Below the pieces are notes generated by a model. That model did no database searches. It was given only the letters and a program-made list of their open reading frames with translations, and was not told the origin of the DNA. Source: Ruminococcus sp. (lineage in GTDB: Bacteria > Bacillota > Clostridia > Oscillospirales > Ruminococcaceae). From it: DNA of 51,933 bases. Below, one piece after another: positions 1 through 8,718 of the stretch. A program made the position numbers and the translations under genes. The stretch spans positions 1 through 51,933 of the forward strand of contig JAFTPG010000017.1 of the NCBI GenBank assembly GCA_017463375.1. Direction: 5' to 3'. Every line of letters starts with the position of its first letter. The stretch's first letter is position 1.

Positions 1-186
1 CGAAGCGGAAGCCGACTCGTCTACATAGGTTGACCAGCCCGTAACGCCGTCGGAAAAGTCCTCATCAACGAGAACACTTGCAGCTGCGGCATTAAATGCA
101 GCTAATGGAGCGCAGCTCATTATGACAGCGGCGGCTGAAAACACTGCAGCGGCAGACTTCAGTTTTTGTGTATATTTATTTTTCAT
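1..186 (-). CDS. Secreted protein, N-terminal fragment (cut by window edge)
   Basis: Only the first 62 codons lie in the window. They encode a positively charged start (MKNKYTQKLK), a hydrophobic Ala-rich signal peptide ending near residues 33-36, and then a mature N-terminus reading VLVDEDFSDGVTGWSTYVDE. An opening of the type 'DEDFSDG..GW' is common at the start of carbohydrate-binding or jelly-roll modules of secreted polysaccharide enzymes, so an extracellular glycosidase or cellulosomal protein is a reasonable guess. The catalytic part is outside the window. The start is supported by an AGGAGG box about 7 nt upstream and by a near-consensus promoter at 239-267. Confidence 0.7.
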   Translation of the reverse strand, partial: MKNKYTQKLKSAAAVFSAAAVIMSCAPLAAFNAAAASVLVDEDFSDGVTGWSTYVDESASAS

Positions 187-238
187 ACAGATCCTCCTTT
201 GCTGAAATGCATAAAATAATTTCGATATCAGTGATAAT

Positions 239-267
239 ATTATACACCTTCACTCGAACAAAGTCAA
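239..267 (-). promoter_or_regulatory. Sigma-A type promoter of the secreted-protein gene
   Basis: On the minus strand TTGACT is followed after 17 nt by TATAAT, close to the SigA consensus. It lies about 50 nt upstream of the AGGAGG and start codon of the gene ending at 186. Confidence 0.8.
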
Positions 268-289
268 TACGCATCGGACATATTACAGC

Positions 290-320
290 AAAAATCCCCT
301 TGTTCATACGAACAAAGGGA
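290..320 (-). terminator. Intrinsic terminator after the response regulator gene
   Basis: On the minus strand an 11-bp stem (TCCCTTTGTTC pairing with GAACAAGGGGA, one G-U pair) has a 4-nt loop and is followed by ATTTTT. It starts about 13 nt after the stop of the response regulator gene. Confidence 0.8.
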
Positions 321-332
321 TACTTATCCATT

Positions 333-1016
333 TTATTTAATCTCTTCACTGCCCATGAAGCGATATCCTATGCCGCGGACAGTTTCAATGTATCTGCCGC
401 ATTCACCGAGCTTTGCACGAAGCGTGCGTATGTGAACGTCTACGGTACGGCTTTCGCTGTCAAAGGTATAGCCCCAGACCTCGGATAAAAGCTCGTCACG
501 GGTATATACTCTGCCGCGGTTCTTCATCAGCAGAAGAAGTATCTCAAACTCCTTGAGAGTAAGAAGCACATCTTTGCCGCCTGCCCGGATTATATGCTTT
601 GAAGGGCAGACATACAGATCATCGCAAATATATTCCTCCAGATTTTTAGGCGACTCTACACGGCGCAGCAATGCACGCACACGGGAAATAAGCTCCATTG
701 TGCCGAATGGCTTGGCAATATAATCATCCGCTCCCTTGTCAAGAGCAATTACTTTATCATATTCCGTAGCCTTCGCTGTCAGCATGATAATGGGCATATT
801 GCGGGTATCAGGCCGCTTTCTCAGATTTTCGAGAATTTGCAGTCCGTCCTCATCCGGCAGCATCACATCCAACAGCAGCAGCGAGGGAATCTTCTTTTCT
901 AAAATCTCCCAGAAATCACTTGGATGTGAAAAGCCCTCCGCCTCAAAGCCTGAATTTGTCAGGGCATACAGGACAAAATTACGGATATTATCATCATCTT
1001 CCAGCATATAAATCAT
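333..1016 (-). CDS. OmpR/PhoB-family DNA-binding response regulator
   Basis: Two-component response regulator of about 227 aa. The N-terminal receiver has the acidic pair in LEDDDN, the phosphoacceptor Asp in LLLDVMLPDEDG, the conserved Thr in MLTAKA and the Lys in IAKPFG. The C-terminal winged-helix domain has the typical LTLKEFEILLLL, VWGYTFDSESRTVDVHIRTLRAKL and VRGIGYRF segments. The ATG at 1016 is preferred because AAGGTG lies 6 nt upstream; an in-frame GTG three codons earlier has no ribosome site. No histidine kinase is adjacent, so it is an orphan here. The next gene is the phosphonate operon in the same orientation, separated by a terminator. A role in phosphate control would be an inference only. 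Confidence 0.93.
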   Translation of the reverse strand: MIYMLEDDDNIRNFVLYALTNSGFEAEGFSHPSDFWEILEKKIPSLLLLDVMLPDEDGLQILENLRKRPDTRNMPIIMLTAKATEYDKVIALDKGADDYIAKPFGTMELISRVRALLRRVESPKNLEEYICDDLYVCPSKHIIRAGGKDVLLTLKEFEILLLLMKNRGRVYTRDELLSEVWGYTFDSESRTVDVHIRTLRAKLGECGRYIETVRGIGYRFMGSEEIK

Positions 1017-1051
1017 AATAAACACCTTTTCCTTGCTTCTTTATACATTTC

Positions 1052-1107
1052 ATTATACAGCAGCAAGATAAAATTTATAATCGCACTTTGGTAAAACTCA
1101 GGTTAAA
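1052..1107 (-). promoter_or_regulatory. Candidate promoter and 11-bp-spaced direct repeat upstream of the response regulator
   Basis: On the minus strand a TATAAT (1052-1057) precedes the response regulator gene by about 36 nt, without a good -35 box. Upstream of it, TTTAACC and TTTTACC (1101-1107 and 1090-1096) form a direct repeat whose copies start 11 bp apart, the spacing typical of sites for OmpR/PhoB dimers. The repeat is short and AT-rich, so this is tentative. Confidence 0.35.
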
Positions 1108-1153
1108 TTTTATGTATGCGGGCGATAATCACTTACTGCGGCTCTGCCGTGTG

Positions 1154-1183
1154 AAAAACGCTGGACGGAATCCGTCCAGCGTT
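1154..1183 (-). terminator. Intrinsic terminator of the phosphonate operon
   Basis: A perfect 13-bp inverted repeat (AACGCTGGACGGA and its complement, one central base) is followed on the minus strand by a run of T. It lies about 30 nt after the last phosphonate transporter gene. Confidence 0.88.
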
Positions 1184-1214
1184 CAGAGTGTGTTCGCATA
1201 CAAGAGCATTGAGC

Positions 1215-2063
1215 TTACTGTGCAATTTTCTTTTTGATCGCCACAAACAATCTCTCGATGCAGTACGCAACTGCAAAAACCAGTACAATTGCAAGACCTG
1301 CGGTACCGTACTCGTAGCTCTGGAGATTTCTTGAAATTACAAATCCCACGCCGCCTGCACCGACCATACCGAGAACAGCGCATTCCGAGAAATTGGTTTC
1401 AAGACGCATACCCGTCCATGCAGCGATCTGAGAAAAAGCTGCCGGAAGCACTGCATTCACAAAGATACTGATTCTGCTGGTTCCGGTTGCTTCAAGAGCC
1501 TCAAGCGTTTCATCGGGGATGCTCTCAAAGCTCTGAGCAAACGTCTTTGTGAAGAAAGCCGTTGTATGAACGCAGAGTCCTGCTACACCTGCTTCGGGTC
1601 CCATTCCGAGACATACAAGCATCAGAAGAACCCATACAGGCGTAGGAACTGCGCGGAGGAAAGTGAAAAGTGATTGTGTAAGTACTGACAGCCACTTGAT
1701 ACGCAGAATATTTCTTGCGGCAATCATTCCGAAGACAACTCCGAGTATCAGGCTGTATAAAAGCGAGAGAACAGCGATCGAAATCGTTTCAAGCATCGAG
1801 CTGAAAATCAGATCCATATTGGAAAAATCAAAATGTGCAAGCTCAGCGAAAACCTTTCCGATTTCGGGTACTCGTGACGCCAGCTTTATCCAGTCGATTT
1901 CAAGATACATCAGGCTGATAACAGTCAGGAGCACTGTTCCTGCCATGAAGCATGGTATAAATTTATTTTTCTGTCTGCAACCGACGGGAATCTTCTTTTC
2001 CTTTTTTGAGACTGCATTATTATCCGTCTGTTTTGCGGTATTTTGTACAATTGTCTGTTCCAT
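1215..2063 (-). CDS. phnE: Phosphonate ABC transporter permease (PhnE type, second copy)
   Basis: Inner-membrane permease of about 282 aa. A soluble N-terminal segment is followed by about six hydrophobic helices, and the coupling-loop region reads ETLEALEATGTSRISIFVNAVLPAAF, matching the EAA motif that contacts the ATPase. The family imports phosphonates or other phosphorus oxyanions with PhnC and PhnD. It is the last gene of the operon and its start overlaps the stop of the other permease by one base (TAATG), implying translational coupling. Two PhnE-type permeases in tandem suggest a heterodimeric channel. A terminator follows at 1154-1183. Confidence 0.9.
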   Translation of the reverse strand: MEQTIVQNTAKQTDNNAVSKKEKKIPVGCRQKNKFIPCFMAGTVLLTVISLMYLEIDWIKLASRVPEIGKVFAELAHFDFSNMDLIFSSMLETISIAVLSLLYSLILGVVFGMIAARNILRIKWLSVLTQSLFTFLRAVPTPVWVLLMLVCLGMGPEAGVAGLCVHTTAFFTKTFAQSFESIPDETLEALEATGTSRISIFVNAVLPAAFSQIAAWTGMRLETNFSECAVLGMVGAGGVGFVISRNLQSYEYGTAGLAIVLVFAVAYCIERLFVAIKKKIAQ

Positions 2064-2863
2064 TATTTCGCAATCTCCTTTCTGAGTCTGCCCGTAATGC
2101 GGTCAACGATAATAACCATTGCTGCGATGAGAAGTATGATACTCAGCGCAACATCATACTGAAATCCCTTGATATAGGTAAACAGTGTAAGACCTACACC
2201 GCCTCCGCCTACCATTCCGACGATAGTTGAAGCTCTGATGTTGACCTCGATACAATAGAGAAACCATGAGAGAAATCCGTTAAGGCACGAGGGAAGAATC
2301 GCCTGTATTACTCTCTGAGGAAAGCTTGCGCCGACTGCCTCAAGGCTCTCAACGCAGTCCTGTGATACATCCTCGATCGTCTCGACAAAGGCTCTTACCA
2401 TGAAGGCATAGCTCGTAATGAAAAGAGCTGCAAAGCCTACGCCTGTACCGATTCCAAGCGAGGAAAACAGAATAAACGCCCATACAAGTGCAGGAATATT
2501 TCTCAGGAAGGTTGCAAAGCCTCTTACTATCTTTGCCAGCTTCGGAAAGGGTGAAACCTTCTCGCTTCCGAATAGTGATGTAAAGAATGCAAATATTGCT
2601 GCAAATGTTGTGGAGGAAAATGCAAGCGCAAGAGTTACGAGAACGCTTGAAAGAACTCCGGGGATTCTGCTTGATTTAGGAAGCGCAGGAGGAAGAAAGT
2701 CCTCGGTGATAAAGCTGACAAAAGCGTCTCCGTTCTCTATAAGGGTCATCGGATTGAAGTTGGTATAAAGCGTCGTCAGCACAAACAGTATCACTGCAAC
2801 AATTATAAATGCAGTATACATTTTCTTCTGACCTGATACACCGACAGGTATTCTTTTATTCAT
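2063..2863 (-). CDS. phnE: Phosphonate ABC transporter permease (PhnE type, first copy)
   Basis: Permease of about 266 aa with several predicted membrane helices and an EAA-like loop, DCVESLEAVGASFPQRVIQAILPSCL. The start at 2863 is chosen because GGAG lies 9 nt upstream. It overlaps the last codons of the ATPase gene by 8 nt, whereas the longer reading has no ribosome site. It pairs with the neighbouring permease, which diverges in the N-terminal part but shares the 'SIVGMVGGGGVG'-type region near the end. Role: membrane channel for phosphonate uptake. Confidence 0.9.
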   Translation of the reverse strand: MNKRIPVGVSGQKKMYTAFIIVAVILFVLTTLYTNFNPMTLIENGDAFVSFITEDFLPPALPKSSRIPGVLSSVLVTLALAFSSTTFAAIFAFFTSLFGSEKVSPFPKLAKIVRGFATFLRNIPALVWAFILFSSLGIGTGVGFAALFITSYAFMVRAFVETIEDVSQDCVESLEAVGASFPQRVIQAILPSCLNGFLSWFLYCIEVNIRASTIVGMVGGGGVGLTLFTYIKGFQYDVALSIILLIAAMVIIVDRITGRLRKEIAK

Positions 2864-3638
2864 TTGCAGACGCTCCAATCATCAGGTTTTCACGGGAAGT
2901 ACCATAGATACGTTCAATCATCTCGTCAGTAAGCTCTGAGGGCACGCCGTCGAACACGATTTCTCCCTTAGACAGACCAATGATTCTTGTTGAGTATTTC
3001 ACTGCAACGTCAAGCTGATGAAGATTCACTATGCATGCTATATTGCGCTTTGAGGTCATGTCTCTGAGCAGATCCATGATAGTCTTTGCGCTGGACGGAT
3101 CAAGCGAAGCAATCGGTTCATCGCAGAGCAGAAGCTTAGGCTCCTGCATAATAGCTCTTGCAATGCCGACGCGCTGCTTCTGTCCGCCTGATAAGTCGGA
3201 GGCTCTGTTGTAGGCGAACTGCTCCATTCCAAGCTCCTCGAGAAGTGCGAGCGCCTTTTTCTTGTCATCCTCGGAATACATTCCGCATACACCTCTGATG
3301 CCGTTCATATAGCCGAGACAGCCGTGAAGTACATTCTGGAGTACGGACAGGCTGTATACAAGATTGTAGTTCTGGAAGATCATTCCCACCTTGCGGCGAA
3401 GCTCACGGAGCTTTCTGCCCTTCTGATCGGAAACCGACACTCCGTCAAGGCAGACGCTGCCGCCGGAAATTGGGATCAGTCTGTTGATGGAGCGCAGAAT
3501 GGTGGACTTACCCGAACCCGAAGGACCGATCACTGAGATAAATTCGCCCTCTTTTACATTGAAGCTTACATTTTTCAGCGCATGAACGCCGTTGGGATAG
3601 CTCTTGCTTACATTTTCAAATTTCAGTATTTGTTCCAT
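2856..3638 (-). CDS. phnC: Phosphonate ABC transporter ATP-binding protein PhnC
   Basis: Cytoplasmic ABC ATPase of about 260 aa that powers phosphonate import. Walker A GPSGSGKST lies near residue 38, the Q-loop in GMIFQNYNLV, the signature DLSGGQKQRVGIARA near residue 148, and Walker B LLLCDEP with the switch His in VNLHQLD. The insertion with HGCLGYMNGIRGV after the Q-loop is characteristic of PhnC rather than general amino-acid ATPases. Of two adjacent ATG codons the second (3638) has better spacing to GGGG. It sits between phnD and the permeases in the usual order. Confidence 0.92.
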   Translation of the reverse strand: MEQILKFENVSKSYPNGVHALKNVSFNVKEGEFISVIGPSGSGKSTILRSINRLIPISGGSVCLDGVSVSDQKGRKLRELRRKVGMIFQNYNLVYSLSVLQNVLHGCLGYMNGIRGVCGMYSEDDKKKALALLEELGMEQFAYNRASDLSGGQKQRVGIARAIMQEPKLLLCDEPIASLDPSSAKTIMDLLRDMTSKRNIACIVNLHQLDVAVKYSTRIIGLSKGEIVFDGVPSELTDEMIERIYGTSRENLMIGASANE

Positions 3639-3650
3639 CATATATCCCCA

Positions 3651-4577
3651 TTATTCTTCATTCATGATATTGTTCAGCTCAACTATGTCAGCATAGTCCT
3701 CCACGCTGCACTCAATAAAGCGTGCGCCTTCCTTCTTGATAACGTCAGTGAAGTATTCTTCGTTATCGTATGAGATGAGGAATTCCTGGAGCTTTGCCTT
3801 TGTTTCATCATTAACATCAGCGGAAACTACCATTGCCTCAGCAGGAATTGCACCGGATGTATGAATGATCTTTACATCGTCCTCGGAAGCATTGCCGTTT
3901 GCGATCTCGGATGCGAGGATCTGGTCGGAGATCGGAACTACGTCAACATCGCCCTTGATAACTGCCTGAAGTCCTGCCTGATGAGAGCCTGAGTAGCTCA
4001 CTGCCTCAAAGAAGTCGCCGTTTGTATGCAGCTTGTCGGAGTTGAGAGCGTCATCTGGGAAAGCCTTGATGATCTCAGCTGCCGGAACGAGGTTTCCTGA
4101 TGTTGAATCAGGGTCAACGAATGCCATTGTACAGCCCTTGATATCCTCAATGGAGTTGATCTCGCTGTTGGAGCTGGCCGCAACGAGTACAGAGTGGTAG
4201 ACTGCCTTATCCGGGTCTCCGTCCTCAGCCTTCATAGCAATAGGCTCAACGTCAGCTCTTTCAACACCAAGTGCAATTGCGAGAGCACCCATATATGCCA
4301 TATCAGCCTTGCCTGTTCTGAGAGCCTCGATAATGGCATTATAATCGCTCGCCTGAATCTCCTCAACCTCACAGCCGAGAAGCTCCTCTAAATCCTTTGC
4401 AAGACCGTTTCTTGCGCTTGTGCTCTGGTCGGTGGACTCATTGGGAGCATAAGCAATGGTGAATACTCCGTCCTCTCCGCCTGCGGAATTCTTGTTCTCC
4501 GATTTATCTGAACAGCCTGTGAATGAAGCGGCACCTAAAACTGCTGCCATTGCAGCTGCAAAAAATTTCTTATTCAT
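3651..4577 (-). CDS. phnD: Phosphonate-binding lipoprotein PhnD
   Basis: Periplasmic-type binding lipoprotein of 308 aa. The signal peptide ends in a lipobox, SFTGC, with the lipidated Cys near residue 22. The mature part opens FTIAYAPNESTDQSTSARNGLAKDLEELLGCEV and contains GKADMAYMGALA and DPDSTSGNLVPA, signatures of the PhnD/phosphate-phosphonate binding family. It would capture the substrate outside the membrane and deliver it to the PhnE permeases. AAGGAG lies about 8 nt before the ATG. The true ligand cannot be read from the sequence; the downstream catabolic genes argue for a two-carbon phosphonate. Confidence 0.92.
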   Translation of the reverse strand: MNKKFFAAAMAAVLGAASFTGCSDKSENKNSAGGEDGVFTIAYAPNESTDQSTSARNGLAKDLEELLGCEVEEIQASDYNAIIEALRTGKADMAYMGALAIALGVERADVEPIAMKAEDGDPDKAVYHSVLVAASSNSEINSIEDIKGCTMAFVDPDSTSGNLVPAAEIIKAFPDDALNSDKLHTNGDFFEAVSYSGSHQAGLQAVIKGDVDVVPISDQILASEIANGNASEDDVKIIHTSGAIPAEAMVVSADVNDETKAKLQEFLISYDNEEYFTDVIKKEGARFIECSVEDYADIVELNNIMNEE

Positions 4578-4589
4578 TATAATTACTCC

Positions 4590-5711
4590 TTATCTGTAAA
4601 TGCTGTAGAGGATTCCCTCTATCGTTTCTTTCGTAATATTTACCGGATTGTTGTCAGCTCTGCCTTTGGTGATGCCAAGCGAAGCAAGCCCGGGAATTTT
4701 ATTGTAATCCACATTCCACTCCTCAAGCGTTGACGGAATGCCTGCACGATTGAGAATGCAGCGGATCTTTTCTCCCAGCTCAGCCGCCGAGCCTACTCCC
4801 AGCGCCTCAAGAAGAGCGCCGTACTCGGCAATACAGCTGCTGTTTATCTCCATAACAGGAGCAAGAAGCATTGCAACTGCTGTTCCGTGAGGGATATTAT
4901 AGTGCATTGTAAGAGGATATGAAATCGAATGACAGGCTGTAGTTCTTGTGGCGCTGAATGCAAGACCTGCAATCATACTGCCCTGTGCCATATACTCATG
5001 AGCATTGTCAATTCCGCCGATAAGGCTGTCGATATGAGACATGATGGTTTTCACTGCGCCAAGCGCAAGAGCCTTTGAAACAACGTTTGAGCCATTTGCC
5101 CAATAGCTTTCCATAGCGTGCGCCGCTGCGTCAAGCGCTGATGAAACTGCAAGCTTCAGCGGCATGCCATTAGTAAGATTGGGATCAATAACTGCTGCAT
5201 AAGCAAAGTTTTCACGGGATTCTACCGAACGCTTTACGTTCTGCGTCGGATCCCATATTGTTGCCCAGCAGGTAACCTCGCTGCCTGTTCCGGATGTGGT
5301 GGGAACGCCGATCCACTTTGTCTGCGGAGCTCCGAAGCTCTTTTCGGAAATCATCCGGCGCATTTCGTCTGGAGTCTGAATCTCCTTGCCATAAAAGCAA
5401 CAGAGAGATTTTGCAACGTCCATTACGCTTCCTCCGCCGACAGCAATTACTGCTTCGGGAAGATAATCCGCTGTCTGACTGTAAAGCTCAAAGAGCTGCT
5501 CTACTGTAGGATTTGACTCATTGAAGCAAACGGTGCGGAATTCAAAATTATCGCTGAGCTTCGCAAAGGCTTCAAGCTGAGCTGCCGCCTCGTTCCATGT
5601 TATCAGAAGAACCTTTCCGCCTGCTGAAACAATATTATTGAGAAGCGACGGAATTTCAGTAATTGCGCCGTTTCCGCAAACCACCTGAACGGGATTGTAA
5701 AAACTGTTCAT
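4590..5711 (-). CDS. Phosphonate-associated iron-containing alcohol dehydrogenase
   Basis: Group III (iron-type) alcohol dehydrogenase of 373 aa. The N-terminal nucleotide-binding part has VIAVGGGSVMDVAKSL. The segment VPTTSGTGSEVTCWATIWD and the metal-ligand region (DAAAHAMESYW, then ATRTTACHSISYPLTMHYNIPHGTAVAMLLAP) carry the conserved Asp and His ligands. A subfamily of these enzymes is recurrently found in phosphonate operons, and its relatives act on phosphonoacetaldehyde. Here it is two bases from phnX, and no 2-aminoethylphosphonate aminotransferase (PhnW) is present. I infer that it oxidises 2-hydroxyethylphosphonate to phosphonoacetaldehyde, which PhnX cleaves. The reverse reaction is also possible. 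Confidence 0.85.
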   Translation of the reverse strand: MNSFYNPVQVVCGNGAITEIPSLLNNIVSAGGKVLLITWNEAAAQLEAFAKLSDNFEFRTVCFNESNPTVEQLFELYSQTADYLPEAVIAVGGGSVMDVAKSLCCFYGKEIQTPDEMRRMISEKSFGAPQTKWIGVPTTSGTGSEVTCWATIWDPTQNVKRSVESRENFAYAAVIDPNLTNGMPLKLAVSSALDAAAHAMESYWANGSNVVSKALALGAVKTIMSHIDSLIGGIDNAHEYMAQGSMIAGLAFSATRTTACHSISYPLTMHYNIPHGTAVAMLLAPVMEINSSCIAEYGALLEALGVGSAAELGEKIRCILNRAGIPSTLEEWNVDYNKIPGLASLGITKGRADNNPVNITKETIEGILYSIYR

Positions 5712-5712
5712 A

Positions 5713-6525
5713 TCAGCTGCGCTCCTTTGCCATTACTTCGCTGAGCTTTTCGATTGCAGCAGGAAGCTCTCTCATATTGTCGATTACCATATCAGCACCT
5801 GCCTCAATATATTTCTGAGTTGTTTCAGCCTTGAGCTTTGCAAGACTGTCAGCGTCCATGCTGTTGTACTCATCCTCTGTGAGTCCGAGAAGATTCGAGC
5901 CTGTGAGAATTCCTATACTCCATGCACCTGCGTTTTTTCCTTCAAGGATGTCAGCAATGGTATCTCCGACCTTTACAACACTCTTTACGGGATACACGCC
6001 GAGCTGTCTCATGCACTCGAAAAGCATGAAGGGTGAGGGTCTGCCCTTTCCGGTTATATCAGGAGTCACAACACAGTCAGGAGTGTAGCCTGCCCTGCCT
6101 GCGCCCGGAAGCACATTCTTCATCATCTCTGCGTTATAGCCTGTTGTCGAGCCGATTTTTACTCCCATTTCACGAAGCTCTGCAACTGCGTCAAGAACTC
6201 CGTCAATAGGAGTACTGTATTCAGCAGCTACCTCGACAAGACGGTTCTCAAAATTATTATAGAGAGTCTCGACGTCATTATCGTTCCATTCTCTGCCGTA
6301 TTTATTTTTCCACTGCTCTGAAGCTGTTTCAAGCGAAAGAAGCGAGCGGATATGCGTTTTCTTTTCCATTCCCATAGGTCCGTTGATTTCAGCTCGGGTA
6401 AGCGTGATCCCTGCCTTTGCAAAAACCTCTTCAAATACCACCATCGGTGCGGAGGAACCATAATCTACCGTTGTTCCTGCCCAGTCGAATACTGCAAGCT
6501 TAATTGTATTTTCTGTACTCATCAT
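5713..6525 (-). CDS. phnX: Phosphonoacetaldehyde hydrolase (phosphonatase)
   Basis: HAD-superfamily C-P hydrolase of 270 aa converting phosphonoacetaldehyde to acetaldehyde and phosphate. The nucleophile motif is VFDWAGTTVDYG (Asp near residue 14). The cap domain contains PMGMEKKTHIRSL with the Lys that forms the Schiff base in this family. VVKVGDTIADILEGKNAGAWSIGI is the C-terminal HAD motif. It is the first gene of the operon, two bases ahead of the alcohol dehydrogenase gene. AAAGGA precedes two adjacent ATG codons, either of which could be used. A TATAAT at 6555-6560 upstream is the likely -10 box, with no clear -35. Confidence 0.94.
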   Translation of the reverse strand: MMSTENTIKLAVFDWAGTTVDYGSSAPMVVFEEVFAKAGITLTRAEINGPMGMEKKTHIRSLLSLETASEQWKNKYGREWNDNDVETLYNNFENRLVEVAAEYSTPIDGVLDAVAELREMGVKIGSTTGYNAEMMKNVLPGAGRAGYTPDCVVTPDITGKGRPSPFMLFECMRQLGVYPVKSVVKVGDTIADILEGKNAGAWSIGILTGSNLLGLTEDEYNSMDADSLAKLKAETTQKYIEAGADMVIDNMRELPAAIEKLSEVMAKERS

Positions 6526-6699
6526 CTTTTTCCTTTCTGTTTTGGTACGATTTTATTATACACGACGTATGTAAATCCTTCTATCTCAACGGTGTAAAAT
6601 GAGAGCAAAACATGTCTCGGGATTTTTTGCGTAAAGTAATGAAAATGTAAAACAGCATGTCCTTTTGTAAAGGAACGTCTCTATAGGATTTTATAAAAC

Positions 6700-6742
6700 A
6701 AAAAAATACACCTGATGCCGGATCAAAGGCATCAGGTGTATT
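6700..6742 (-). terminator. Intrinsic terminator of the trp operon
   Basis: A perfect 15-bp stem (AATACACCTGATGCC and its complement) with an 8-nt loop is followed on the minus strand by TTTTTGTTTT. It begins 7 nt after the trpA stop codon. Confidence 0.93.
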
Positions 6743-6748
6743 CCGGCT

Positions 6749-7534
6749 TTATTCGCAGGAAGCTGCTTTTAAAGCGTCTTTCATCTTTTTAACATACTCA
6801 CCGACAGGCGAAGCTGCATCTCTTCCGTGTTTTTCGATAAGCTTGATAATTGCAGACCCGACAATCACGCCGTCGGAAACTGACGACATTTTCTGTGCCT
6901 GCTCGGGAGTCGAAATTCCGAATCCTATTGCACACGGAACGTCTGTATTCTCACGGACAACATTTACAATAGAAGCAAGGTCAGTTGTGATCTCGCTTCT
7001 TGTGCCGGTCACGCCGAGGCTTGATACGACGTACAGGAAGCCATCAGCCTCCTTTGCGATCATAGCGATGCGCTGATGTGATGTCGGTGCAATCAGAGAA
7101 ATCAGGTCAACTCCATACTTAGCGCATACGGGCTGGAATTCATCCTTCTCCTCAAAAGGAAGATCCGGAAGAATTATGCCATCAACACCTATTTCAGCAC
7201 AGGTCGAAATAAATCTTTCCGCACCATAAGAGAACACAACATTTGCATAGGTCATGAATACAAGCGGAATTTTCACATCCCTGCGAAGCTCTCTGACAAA
7301 ATCAAATATTTTGTCGGTAGTGACGCCGCCTGAAAGCGCACGGATATTGGCTCCCTGAATTACTGGACCCTCGGCTGTGGGATCTGAAAAAGGAATTCCC
7401 AGTTCGATGAGATCTGCACCGTTTTCAGCAGCTGCACGGACGATCCTGCCTGTAGTTTCCAGATCCGGATCGCCGCAGGTAATAAACGGAATGAATGCCT
7501 TTCCGTTTTTGAACGCATTTCTTATATTACTCAT
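6749..7534 (-). CDS. trpA: Tryptophan synthase alpha subunit
   Basis: TrpA of about 261 aa, a TIM barrel that cleaves indole-3-glycerol phosphate to indole and glyceraldehyde phosphate. The conserved [33 protein letters not shown] (catalytic Glu), [12 protein letters not shown] (catalytic Asp), APTS and GFGIS motifs are all present. The start at 7534 follows GGGGAGG by 6 nt; the longer frame reaching 7570 runs inside trpB and has no ribosome site. It overlaps trpB by 8 nt, as expected for the subunits of one complex, and is the last gene before the terminator. Confidence 0.96.
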   Translation of the reverse strand: MSNIRNAFKNGKAFIPFITCGDPDLETTGRIVRAAAENGADLIELGIPFSDPTAEGPVIQGANIRALSGGVTTDKIFDFVRELRRDVKIPLVFMTYANVVFSYGAERFISTCAEIGVDGIILPDLPFEEKDEFQPVCAKYGVDLISLIAPTSHQRIAMIAKEADGFLYVVSSLGVTGTRSEITTDLASIVNVVRENTDVPCAIGFGISTPEQAQKMSSVSDGVIVGSAIIKLIEKHGRDAASPVGEYVKKMKDALKAASCE

Positions 7535-8717
7535 GGATATCCTCCCCTCTGTAGCGTGCAATTGCAGCACAGTCCTTGTCTCCTCTGCCTGAAACGGTAA
7601 TAACCACTATCTTATCCTTATCCATCTCCGGAGCTATTTTCATAACGTGGGCAATGGCGTGAGATGATTCGATTGCAGGAATTATTCCCTCTGTTTTTGA
7701 AAGGAACTCAAACGCATTGACTGCCTCGTCGTCGGTAACAGGAACATACTCAGCTCTGCCGATATCGTGAAGATAAGCGTGCTCGGGGCCGACTCCGGGA
7801 TAGTCGAGTCCTGCCGAAATCGAATAAACAGGAGCGATCTGACCGTATTCATCCTGACAGAAATATGACTTCATACCGTGGAAGATTCCAAGTCTGCCTG
7901 TATTTATCGTTGCGGCAGTTTCAAAGGTATCAATACCTCTTCCTGCGGCTTCACATCCGATAAGGCGGACGCCTTCATCCTCAATAAAATGGTAGAAGCT
8001 GCCCATTGCATTAGAGCCTCCGCCTACGCAGGCAATAACTGCGTCAGGAAGTCTCCCCTCCTTTTCGAGGATCTGCACTTTGATCTCCTTTGAGATCACC
8101 GCCTGAAAATCACGCACAATCGTCGGGAACGGATGGGGCCCCATTACCGAACCTAAGCAGTAATGCGTATCATCAATTCTCGAAGTCCACTCTCTCATTG
8201 CTTCGGAAACAGCGTCCTTGAGTGTTGCAGTTCCGGATGTTACAGGAATAACCTCAGCGCCGAGAAGCTTCATACGATAAACGTTGAGAGCCTGACGCTT
8301 TGTGTCCTCCTCGCCCATGAAAACAACGCACTCCATATTCATCAACGCAGCAGCTGTAGCGGTTGCGACGCCGTGCTGACCTGCGCCTGTTTCGGCGATA
8401 AGACGGGTCTTGCCCAATTTCTTTGCGAGCAGAGCCTGACCGAGAACGTTATTTATCTTATGAGAGCCCGTGTGATTGAGATCCTCACGCTTGAGATATA
8501 TTTTTGCTCCTCCGAGAGCCTTTGTAAGCTTTTCAGCGTAATAGAGTCGCGAGGGTCTGCCTGCATATTCATTAAAAAGCTCAGTCAGCTCACGGTTGAA
8601 TTCAGGGTCGTTTTTATAATGATTGTAAGCCTGTTCAAGCTCAATTATCGCATTCATCAGCGTTTCGGGAATATACTGTCCGCCGTGAATGCCGAATCGT
8701 CCGTTCATGTTACTCAT
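7527..8717 (-). CDS. trpB: Tryptophan synthase beta subunit
   Basis: PLP enzyme of about 396 aa condensing indole and serine to tryptophan. It has the opening [16 protein letters not shown], the Schiff-base Lys in [22 protein letters not shown] and the phosphate-binding [10 protein letters not shown]. Length and motifs match the classical TrpB1 form. The start at 8717 (MSNMNGRFG) is favoured by AAAGGA 7 nt upstream. It begins one base after the trpF stop and overlaps trpA. Confidence 0.96.
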   Translation of the reverse strand: MSNMNGRFGIHGGQYIPETLMNAIIELEQAYNHYKNDPEFNRELTELFNEYAGRPSRLYYAEKLTKALGGAKIYLKREDLNHTGSHKINNVLGQALLAKKLGKTRLIAETGAGQHGVATATAAALMNMECVVFMGEEDTKRQALNVYRMKLLGAEVIPVTSGTATLKDAVSEAMREWTSRIDDTHYCLGSVMGPHPFPTIVRDFQAVISKEIKVQILEKEGRLPDAVIACVGGGSNAMGSFYHFIEDEGVRLIGCEAAGRGIDTFETAATINTGRLGIFHGMKSYFCQDEYGQIAPVYSISAGLDYPGVGPEHAYLHDIGRAEYVPVTDDEAVNAFEFLSKTEGIIPAIESSHAIAHVMKIAPEMDKDKIVVITVSGRGDKDCAAIARYRGEDIHE

Positions 8718-8718
8718 A

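Noticed and set aside
6526-6700. Possible Pho-box array of TTTAC repeats upstream of phnX
   Set aside because: Five TTTAC words occur on the minus strand but at irregular distances (23, 37, 16 and 20 bases), not the 11-bp period expected, in AT-rich DNA.
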